Shown here one piece after another: positions 57,582 to 64,000 of a stretch of 64,000 nucleotides of DNA; the stretch's first letter is position 1, and each line of letters begins with the position of its first letter. This DNA comes from Puniceicoccaceae bacterium 5H (GTDB lineage Bacteria > Verrucomicrobiota > Verrucomicrobiia > Opitutales > Oceanipulchritudinaceae), in contig WOUP01000018.1 in assembly GCA_009772895.1 (NCBI GenBank), forward strand, positions 1 to 64,000, read 5' to 3'. The position numbers and the translations under genes were made by a program. Below the pieces are notes generated by a model, which saw nothing but the letters and a program-made list of their open reading frames with translations, made no database searches and was not told the DNA's origin.

Positions 57582-58196
57582 ATGCAACCTGTGGCCATGA
57601 TGCGCCGGATGGCCGCAGTCCTGTTGGTGATGTGCCTGTGCTGGTGGCCTTTGGGGTGCCAGCAGGTCGGGGGTGGAGCGGAACCCGGTGGCCGCCATAA
57701 TCCGCAACCGCCCGCAGCCGACGTCGCCACCCTGCGCCCCGGGGACACCGTGCTGGTGGAGTTGCAGGGCATCCCGGACCCCGCCCAGTTCAACCTGCAG
57801 ATCGACGATCAGGGCCAGCTGAGCCTGCGTTACCTCGGCAAGGTCGAGGCGGCGGGCGAAACGGCTTCCACGCTGGCCGAACGCATTCACGCGCTCTACC
57901 TCGAGCGCGACATCTACCGGCAGATCAACGTCTCCGTCGTGCTCTCGGAGCGACTGGTCTACGTGGGCGGCGAAGTGCAGCGCCCGGGGCCGGTCACGTG
58001 GTCCAACGACCTGACGCTGACCAAGGCGATCACCGCGGCGGGCGGCTTCGGCCTCTATGCGCGGGAGCAGGGCGTGCAACTCAGCCGCGACGAGCGCAGC
58101 TACACCGTCGATGCCCGCCTGGCGCAGGAACGCCCGGGCGAGGACGTGCGCCTGTTGCCCGGCGATACCCTCTACGTGCCCCGCAGCGCGTTCTAG
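57582..58196 (+). CDS. Polysaccharide export lipoprotein (Wza-like, SLBB domain)
   Basis: A 204-residue protein from ATG 57582 (57597 is also possible). The signal ends with a lipobox P-L-G-C (Cys 26), so it is a lipoprotein. Then comes the Poly_export domain, L-R-P-G-D-T-V-L-V-E-L-Q-G and I-D-D-Q-G-Q-L-S-L-R-Y-L-G-K-V, and an SLBB-like part, Y-V-G-G-E-V-Q-R-P-G-P-V-T-W. It is shorter than Wza (about 380) and lacks the membrane-spanning helix end, as in many minimal Gram-negative versions. It likely belongs with the exosortase and glycosyltransferase. Its TAG and that of the TPR gene share the same CTAG. Confidence 0.9.
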   Translation: MQPVAMMRRMAAVLLVMCLCWWPLGCQQVGGGAEPGGRHNPQPPAADVATLRPGDTVLVELQGIPDPAQFNLQIDDQGQLSLRYLGKVEAAGETASTLAERIHALYLERDIYRQINVSVVLSERLVYVGGEVQRPGPVTWSNDLTLTKAITAAGGFGLYAREQGVQLSRDERSYTVDARLAQERPGEDVRLLPGDTLYVPRSAF

Positions 58197-60508
58197 ATCG
58201 TCCGGGCCTGGTCGTCTGCCTGCTCGGCCTCGTCCGCCTCTTCATCGGCGGGCTTTTCGAGGTATTCCGGGTGGTGGGTCACCAGCTCGTGGCGGCGCTG
58301 CTCCAGCTCCCCCAGCGCCCCGGAGCGATCGGTCGTGCGGTTCAGAATCAGGTCTACGTTCTTGATCCAGAGGGGCCATACGTCGTCGCGGTCGAACTGC
58401 TGGAACTCGTCCAGCGCGCGGATGGCATAGCGGGCGGCCGTCTGCAAGTCGTCGGGCTGCGCCAGCTTGGGATCGTAGGAGTGGCGGTAGTAAAGGGTGC
58501 GCAGGGCCGCGTAGATGGAGCCGATGCGTTCCGGGTGGAGGCGGCGATTCCACTCCAGCGCCTGATCGAAGTGCTCCAGCGCCTTGTTCCAATAGCGCAA
58601 CCGACGGTTGATCACGCCCAGGCGGTAGTGGATCAGCCCGGCGTCCCACTCTTCAATCCAGTCGCGCTCGGTTTCGTTCCAGTAGAGCGCTGCCTCGTAG
58701 GCTGAGATCGCGGCCTGCCACTTGTGCTGCGCGGAAAAGGTGCGCCCGAGTTGGTAATAGAGCGCGCCCAGATCGTCGCTTTCACCGATTTCCTGCTCCA
58801 GAGTGATGCCCTTTTTCACCAGATCGACCGACGCATCGTAGCGTTCCATGATCTCGTAAAGGCGGGCCAGGTCGCGGTAGGTGGGCACCGGGCAGCCTGG
58901 ACAAGTGGCGTCGTAGGAGGCGAGCGCATGGCGGAAGGCGCTTTCCGAGAGCTCGTAGAGGTCCTGTCGCATGTAGGCGACCCCCATGCGGTGATAGATC
59001 ATGCCCAGAACTCGCGGAGCACCCTCCTGGGCGTAGGCCAGCGCCTTCCGATAGCTCTGCATGGCGCGGTCCCACGCCTTGGCTTCGGTCTGCATCCATC
59101 CCAGATCGGCGTAAAATCGCGCTTTCGTGCCCGCCGTGTAGGACGACTCCGGGATGTTGCGGTCGAGATCGAGCAGCACCATCTCGGCCGTTTCCGGATC
59201 GCCTTTGTCAACATAGGTCTTGGCCATGGCCACCATGGCATCGGTGACGGCCTGGTCCTTTCGGTGATCCAGAGCCCACTGCTTGGCACGCTGGTAGGCA
59301 TCCAGCGCGTCCTGCCACTGCCGCTGTTGCTTGTAAAGATCGCCGATCAGCTGATCGGTCGGTTGTTCGAGCTTGCGCTGGATGGGCCGAGACGGATCTT
59401 CCCACGCCAGCGCCTGTTCGTAAGCTTCCATCGCATCGTCGTAGCGTTTGAGGCGCACATAGCTCTGACCCAGCTGCTGATAGTAAAACGCCATGTAGGC
59501 CAGGTCGGTATCAGCATTGCGGTCAAACACCTCCAGGGCGTTCCGATAGGCGGTGGCGCTCTGCGCCCAGGCCTGCTGTTCATCATACAGCTTCGCCAGG
59601 TCGACGTAGATCCAGCCGCGGCTGTAATACTGGTTGCCGCGCCGCATCGCCTCGATCGCGCTCCGATACGCCTGTTCGGCTTCCTCCAGCTTGTGCTGTT
59701 GATACTGATAGCTGTCGCCCATCAGGTTGTAGACTTTGCCCACCTGGTTGGACTGATCGGTTGCCTCGTACCAGTGGATGGCCTCCCGATAGGCGTCGAT
59801 CGCGGCAGCATAGGCCCCCGTCTTGTTGTAGTAAAAGCCGATGTCGCGGAAATTATCGCCGTAGAGCGTGCGCTTGCCGTCCTGCCGGTTGTACTTCAAC
59901 GCCTCCTGGGCCATGATCAGTGCTTCCGCGTAGCGCTCGGCGTTCCCATAGACATAGGTCAGTTCGCTATAGGTAGCTCCCAGTTCGCTATTCCGGGCAC
60001 GCTGTTTCCAACGCACGGCCTCGCGCAGGTAGCGCAGCGCCTCCCGTTCGTTGTGGAGGTGTTTGCGATACAGCTCGCCGATCGCATGATAGATCCGACC
60101 GATGAGGGCCGGAGACGTTTCTGCATCCAGCCATTGCAGGCTGTACTGGTAGTAGGCCACAAACAATTCGGGGTTGCCGCGCTTCGCCTCGATCATGCCC
60201 ATGCGCAACCAGATGCCGACCGTTTCGGAGGGCGTGGCACCCTCTGACAGCTGGGCTGCCTGCTCGAGCACCTGCATCGCGCGCTGCAGGTCGCCGGTGG
60301 TCTGCAGCGAATCGGCCTGTTGCAGATAGGCACGGATCGCCTGATCCATTTCACCCGCCGCGACGGCTTCTTCCGCTTGCTGATCGAGGTAGGCGCGGTA
60401 TCCGGCGACGGTCTCGAATTGAGGCCGGGCGGGGGGTGCGTCTGCGCTCGGCGGCGCGTAGCCGAAGGTGACGACGGCGGTGAGGAGTTTGGCGAATGCG
60501 ACTAACAT
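58193..60508 (-). CDS. Exported tetratricopeptide-repeat protein
   Basis: A 771-residue protein with a signal-like N-terminus (A-F-A-K-L-L-T-A-V-V-T-F-G-Y-A) followed by about fifteen TPR units, for example A-I-D-A-Y-R-E-A-I-H-W-Y and A-M-Q-S-Y-R-K-A-L-A-Y. TPRs are protein-interaction scaffolds; exosortase/EPS regions often encode one (PEP-CTERM TPR proteins). No C-terminal sorting signal is visible. It converges on the polysaccharide export gene with a 4-base overlap. Confidence 0.87.
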   Translation of the reverse strand: MLVAFAKLLTAVVTFGYAPPSADAPPARPQFETVAGYRAYLDQQAEEAVAAGEMDQAIRAYLQQADSLQTTGDLQRAMQVLEQAAQLSEGATPSETVGIWLRMGMIEAKRGNPELFVAYYQYSLQWLDAETSPALIGRIYHAIGELYRKHLHNEREALRYLREAVRWKQRARNSELGATYSELTYVYGNAERYAEALIMAQEALKYNRQDGKRTLYGDNFRDIGFYYNKTGAYAAAIDAYREAIHWYEATDQSNQVGKVYNLMGDSYQYQQHKLEEAEQAYRSAIEAMRRGNQYYSRGWIYVDLAKLYDEQQAWAQSATAYRNALEVFDRNADTDLAYMAFYYQQLGQSYVRLKRYDDAMEAYEQALAWEDPSRPIQRKLEQPTDQLIGDLYKQQRQWQDALDAYQRAKQWALDHRKDQAVTDAMVAMAKTYVDKGDPETAEMVLLDLDRNIPESSYTAGTKARFYADLGWMQTEAKAWDRAMQSYRKALAYAQEGAPRVLGMIYHRMGVAYMRQDLYELSESAFRHALASYDATCPGCPVPTYRDLARLYEIMERYDASVDLVKKGITLEQEIGESDDLGALYYQLGRTFSAQHKWQAAISAYEAALYWNETERDWIEEWDAGLIHYRLGVINRRLRYWNKALEHFDQALEWNRRLHPERIGSIYAALRTLYYRHSYDPKLAQPDDLQTAARYAIRALDEFQQFDRDDVWPLWIKNVDLILNRTTDRSGALGELEQRRHELVTHHPEYLEKPADEEADEAEQADDQARTI

Positions 60509-60561
60509 GGCGAAGACATTGCCAGTCCAGCAAACGGTGATCCCCTGAGCAAGCCCTTAGG

Positions 60562-61689
60562 CTAGGGAATCGCCTCTAGTGCTGTGCGCAGGCCGTCGCG
60601 GAAGGATGCGACGGTATAGTGCCGCGCATAGTGAGCCCGCAATTGCCGCATCAGATCGCCTCGGGGGGCTGCGAGCAGCGACTCGACCGCGGCGGCGGTG
60701 GTGGCGGGGCTCTGATCCGGCACGAAGTGCGGATAATCCGGAGGCAAGAGGTCGGGGATGCCGCGCCAGTGCGTCGTCACGACGGGCAGGCCGGCGCTCA
60801 GGGCCTCGATCAGCACCAGCGGAAAGCCCTCGTTGCGGTAGCGGGTGGGAAAGAGCAGCACGTCGGCCTCGCGCAGCAGTTCGCGCTTGGTCGCCTCGTC
60901 GGCGAAGCCCAGTCGCTCGACCTGGGCGAGCCCCGGAGCCTGGCACGCCGCTTCGATTGCTTCCCGCTCTTGTCCCGAGACGTAAGCGCCTGCCAGTCGC
61001 AGGCGGACAGGGCGGTGTTCGGCCAGCCGATGGGCGGCGGCGATGGCCGTGAGCACGCCTTTTTCACGTTGCAGGTTGGAGAGGTAGAGCAGTTCCAGCG
61101 GGCGGTCCGGATCGGCCGAGCGCTGCTCCCGAGCCGCGATGACCGCCGCCGCGTCCGGGAAGGCGTCGGGAACGCCGTTGGGCAACACCACCGTGCGCCG
61201 GGAGGCGAAATAGGCCGCGTCGAAGCCCGTGCCCGGGCTCTGCACCAGCGAGAGATCCGCCCGCGCATAGAGCGCCCGGAACAGCCACCGCAGCGGGGCG
61301 GGCAGTTGTCGCACGCGCTGGCTGAGCCCCACCGCCTGCCAATGCAGTATCGTCTGCGGCACCAGCGCGCGCACCACGGGCAGAACCAGCAGATCGCGCA
61401 GCATTGGCACCGCGCGGCCTGGCGCGGGCACATAGTAGAAGGCATCGGGCCGCTCCCGCCGGATCACCTGCAAAGCAGTCCAGAGGCACTGTAGCAAGGC
61501 CCAGAGCTTGCGCCCCTGGGGTTCTCCGATTTCCTCGCTGGTGGTCGAAAGCCGCAGGTTGACGTGATGCAGGCGCACGTCCGGCGCCCCTGCCAGCGCT
61601 TCCTGGACCCGCTGCACCATGCGGCTCTGCCCGTGATGAGGCGGCGGCGTTTGCGCGAGCAGCAGCAGGTTGAGGCGAGGGCGCGGCAT
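60562..61689 (-). CDS. Glycosyltransferase family 4
   Basis: A 375-residue GT-B enzyme: N-terminal Q-T-P-P-P-H-H-G-Q-S-R-M (sugar-acceptor side), V-L-P-N-G-V-P-D-A-F, L-L-Y-L-S-N-L-Q-R-E-K-G-V-L-T-A, and the nucleotide-sugar motif F-P-T-R-Y-R-N-E-G-F-P-L-V-L-I-E-A (E-x7-E form). Probably adds a sugar during exopolysaccharide synthesis. It lies upstream of the TPR gene on the same strand with a 53-base gap and is divergent from the exosortase. Confidence 0.92.
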   Translation of the reverse strand: MPRPRLNLLLLAQTPPPHHGQSRMVQRVQEALAGAPDVRLHHVNLRLSTTSEEIGEPQGRKLWALLQCLWTALQVIRRERPDAFYYVPAPGRAVPMLRDLLVLPVVRALVPQTILHWQAVGLSQRVRQLPAPLRWLFRALYARADLSLVQSPGTGFDAAYFASRRTVVLPNGVPDAFPDAAAVIAAREQRSADPDRPLELLYLSNLQREKGVLTAIAAAHRLAEHRPVRLRLAGAYVSGQEREAIEAACQAPGLAQVERLGFADEATKRELLREADVLLFPTRYRNEGFPLVLIEALSAGLPVVTTHWRGIPDLLPPDYPHFVPDQSPATTAAAVESLLAAPRGDLMRQLRAHYARHYTVASFRDGLRTALEAIP

Positions 61690-61776
61690 CGGGGGCTCAG
61701 CTTGGCAGCCGGCGGACGGAGGGCAACGCTAGGCTTTCGCGCCCCCAGCATTGCCCTCGGTCGCAGGATCTACACG

Positions 61777-63429
61777 ATGGCCGCGTCGATGGGATCGCAC
61801 ACGTTGGGCAGTGACAAGCAGGACTGGCGCCGCTGGGCGCTCGGGGCATGGCTCGCGCTGCTCGGCCTCGTGCTGTTTCAGTGGTGGGCTAACGCCACGC
61901 GCGGTTACATCGACACCGGCTCGGTCTTCTATTGGTGGATGAGCCAATGGTTCAACGACGGGTCCGACTCCGAGCACGGGCCGCTGGTGCTGCTGCTCGC
62001 GCTCTACCTGCTGTATCACAACCTCCGGCGTTGGTCGGCCCTCGATGCCTCCCCGCGCGTGAGGATCGGTGTGCTCTGGCTGCTCGGCGCGGTGGCGCTC
62101 AATGCGCTCGGCTACTTCGTGCAGGAGACGCGGCTGAACATCCTGGCGGTGCTGGCCTGGCTACAGGGCATGGCCTGGTGGCTGGGCGGCGCACGCTGGG
62201 GCCGGGCGGCAGGCTTTCCACTGCTGCTGATGCTCTTCAGCATCCCCCTCAATTTCGTGCAAGACCTCATTGGCGCGCACTTGCGCTACTGGGTGATCGC
62301 CAGCGTGCACGGCCTTACGGACCTGCTGGGGCTGGAGATCCAACGCGTGGGCACCGTCCTGTCCTCGCCCGGACGTGATTACGTCTACGACGTGGCCCCC
62401 GCCTGCTCGGGCATCCGTTCGCTGCTCGTGGTGGGGGTATTGTCGCTCGTAGCCGGATATTTTGTCTTCCGCCGCTGGTGGCGCCGCGGTCTGCTGCTGG
62501 CCCTGGCGCTGCCCTTTGCCTTCGTCGGCAACCTCCTGCGTGTGTTGCTGATCGTGTTGGCCGGGCACTTCTGGGGCGCAGAATGGGGGCGGCGTGTGCA
62601 CGACTACAGCGGGCTGCTCGTCTTTGGCGTGGTGTTGGGCCTCGCCTTGCTTACCGCCCAGTTGCTGGAGCGTTGCTGGCCCGAAGGTGCGGCCCCCGAC
62701 GACACCCCTGCTCGCCGCCCGTCGCGTTTCGGCCGCCTGTGGCCGGCGACGGCGGCGGTGACGCTCCTGCTGCTGGCGAGTATCGGCTGGCTGAGCCAAC
62801 TGGGGCAGGGGGACGCCCGCCTGCACTGCGGGGTGGCCTTGACGGAGGCGGGGCAGCCCTTGCCGCTGCCCACCTTGCTGGATGGAGGCTGGATGGGCCG
62901 CCGGCTGCCGATGATGGACGCGGAAAGGCAGGTGCTGCCGGCAGACACCGGGTTCGCCCGGGCGCTCTACCGTCGCTTCAATGGCGATCAGGTGCTCTAT
63001 TCGGTGGTGGTCAGCGGCGCGGACCGCAGCTCGATCCACCGGCCGGAGATCTGCCTGCGCGCTCAGGGTTGGGAAATTCTACGGCGTGACGTGGCGCCTT
63101 TGGGAGCTTCGGAAGGCGCACCGTGGGAGGCCACCTTGATGTTGGCCGAGCGGGAACAGGCGGGTAGTGATCCCGCCTATGCGCTGCTGGGTTACTGGTT
63201 TGTCAGTGGCAACGACACGGCGGCCACGCATTGGCAACGGCGTTGGTTGGACCTGCGTTATCGGTTGGGAGGCGAGGCGCATCGCTGGGCCTATGTGCTC
63301 GTGCAGACCCCGTTACGTGAAGAAGAGGTTAAAAATCTGCAAGCCACTGGTATAACGCCCCAGGCGAAACAGCGTTTGGCCGCGATTTCGGCCAAGGTCG
63401 CTGCGGAAACGGGCATTGGCCTGCAATAA
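61777..63429 (+). CDS. Exosortase fused to an EpsI-like domain
   Basis: A 550-residue membrane protein from ATG 61777. About eight helices make up the exosortase part, with the Cys-Arg-His active site in A-C-S-G-I-R-S-L (Cys near 212), N-L-L-R-V-L-L-I and R-R-V-H-D-Y-S-G. After a helix near residue 335 there is an extracytoplasmic EpsI-type domain with R-P-E-I-C-L-R-A-Q-G-W and a late W-A-Y-V-L-V-Q. Exosortases cut and sort proteins with PEP-CTERM-like tails to the surface, usually together with EPS synthesis. No target with such a tail is found in this window. Confidence 0.93.
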   Translation: MAASMGSHTLGSDKQDWRRWALGAWLALLGLVLFQWWANATRGYIDTGSVFYWWMSQWFNDGSDSEHGPLVLLLALYLLYHNLRRWSALDASPRVRIGVLWLLGAVALNALGYFVQETRLNILAVLAWLQGMAWWLGGARWGRAAGFPLLLMLFSIPLNFVQDLIGAHLRYWVIASVHGLTDLLGLEIQRVGTVLSSPGRDYVYDVAPACSGIRSLLVVGVLSLVAGYFVFRRWWRRGLLLALALPFAFVGNLLRVLLIVLAGHFWGAEWGRRVHDYSGLLVFGVVLGLALLTAQLLERCWPEGAAPDDTPARRPSRFGRLWPATAAVTLLLLASIGWLSQLGQGDARLHCGVALTEAGQPLPLPTLLDGGWMGRRLPMMDAERQVLPADTGFARALYRRFNGDQVLYSVVVSGADRSSIHRPEICLRAQGWEILRRDVAPLGASEGAPWEATLMLAEREQAGSDPAYALLGYWFVSGNDTAATHWQRRWLDLRYRLGGEAHRWAYVLVQTPLREEEVKNLQATGITPQAKQRLAAISAKVAAETGIGLQ

Positions 63430-63534
63430 AGAAGTCTGACCAGCAGCTTGACACCCATTTCAGTAACTGTTTCTCATCCCGCGTCGCGGTATCGCCTCGC
63501 AATGTTCAAAAATACCGCTACATTTTAGTAAAAT

Positions 63535-64000
63535 ATGCTCCTTCTCGCTCAGACCTCCCTTGCTACGCATTTGGCTCTTTTCATCGGTGGAGCCGTTTTG
63601 GCCGTAGTGATTGGCTACTGGTGGGTCATCCGCTGGATCCGCAGTGCCAAGGAACAGCTGGAGGAACAGCGCAAGATGGGCGAGCGCGAGAATGAGCTGC
63701 AGTTGCGCGACCTGAAGGCCCAGCAGGACCTGGAATGGGAGAAAAAGCGCATGCAGCTGGAGAGCGAATGGCAGCAGCGCCTGCGCGAGGCCGAACACCA
63801 GGAGCGCGTGGCCGGTCAGCACCGCGAAGAGCTGGAAGACCAGCAGCGCCGCCTGCAGGAGGAAAAGCAGGAACAGGAAGACGCCCGCCAGAAGCTGCGC
63901 GAACAGCGCGAGCAGCTGAACAAGGAGCAGCAGGAGCTGCAGGGGCGGCTGGAATCGATGACCCACTTTGACCGTGACGCCGCCCGTGAGGCCTTGATGG
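63535..64000 (+). CDS. rny: Probable ribonuclease Y, N-terminal part (cut by window end)
   Basis: 155 complete codons from ATG 63535. A single N-terminal membrane helix (residues 13-34) is followed by an uninterrupted, Gln/Glu/Arg-rich coiled coil and the start of the next segment, L-E-S-M-T-H-F-D-R-D-A-A-R-E-A-L, which fits the pattern just before the KH domain of RNase Y (G-L-T-x-E-E-A-K-E). RNase Y is a membrane-anchored endoribonuclease initiating mRNA decay. The KH and HD domains lie outside the window, so another coiled-coil membrane protein is not fully excluded. Confidence 0.72.
   Translation, partial: MLLLAQTSLATHLALFIGGAVLAVVIGYWWVIRWIRSAKEQLEEQRKMGERENELQLRDLKAQQDLEWEKKRMQLESEWQQRLREAEHQERVAGQHREELEDQQRRLQEEKQEQEDARQKLREQREQLNKEQQELQGRLESMTHFDRDAAREALM

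Overview
The window is high-GC chromosomal DNA with the style of a marine or gut Verrucomicrobiota of the class Opitutae (Opitutales/Puniceicoccales type). The pointers are TonB-dependent receptors that open with an SPFEV-type motif, starts with little or no Shine-Dalgarno signal, an exosortase fused to an EpsI-like domain, and scattered polysaccharide-degradation genes (GH2, GH35, GH43, GH172, DUF5107). No rRNA or CRISPR array is present; one tRNA (Asn) is. The taxonomic call is inference from these features.

Layout. 0-5.4 kb: a siderophore-use locus (outer-membrane receptor, two siderophore-esterase-like hydrolases, a DsbA-like thioredoxin-fold protein) marked by three copies of a 12-bp element next to gene starts. 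5.5-5.7 kb: a pair of inverted hairpin repeats. 5.8-14.3 kb: a minus-strand galactoside cluster (GH2, broken by a one-base frameshift, then GH35, then a DUF5107-TPR protein). 14.5-17.5 kb: a divergent pair, a fucose/arabinose-isomerase-like protein and a cytoplasmic GH172, sharing one LacI-type palindrome. 17.5-24.4 kb: a hemolysin III protein, a GH43 lipoprotein and a 1291-residue TonB receptor, separated by an AT-rich spacer with a ten-C tract. 24.5-27.7 kb: a FAD oxidoreductase, a truncated membrane gene abutting serine-recombinase debris, an HTH/PIN toxin-antitoxin pair and tRNA-Asn, probably an old integration scar. 27.8-31.7 kb: DCC protein, menC-menE and a DegT-type aminotransferase.

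32-55.5 kb is the main system, a nitrogen-scavenging island of more than 23 kb. Unit 1 is an outer-membrane barrel, urtABCDE (urea ABC importer), ureABCEFGD (urease plus maturation) and hupE/ureJ (nickel permease), essentially without gaps. A NikR-family regulator faces it tail to tail but lacks most canonical nickel ligands. Unit 2 is an SBP-permease-ATPase importer of the taurine/nitrate type. Unit 3 is two DUF1989 proteins, a biotin-dependent urea/guanidine carboxylase and allophanate hydrolase. Because DUF1989 pairs are known carboxyguanidine deiminases, units 2 and 3 most likely import guanidine and break it down to ammonia and CO2 through carboxyguanidine and allophanate, beside a separate urease route. 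All three units carry a related AT-rich element (TATTA, 16 nt, TAATA or a half version), which suggests one undescribed regulon.

55.5-64 kb: pyrD, a very acidic protein of unknown function, and the start of an exopolysaccharide/exosortase region (Wza-like lipoprotein, TPR protein, glycosyltransferase, exosortase-EpsI), ending inside a gene that looks like ribonuclease Y.
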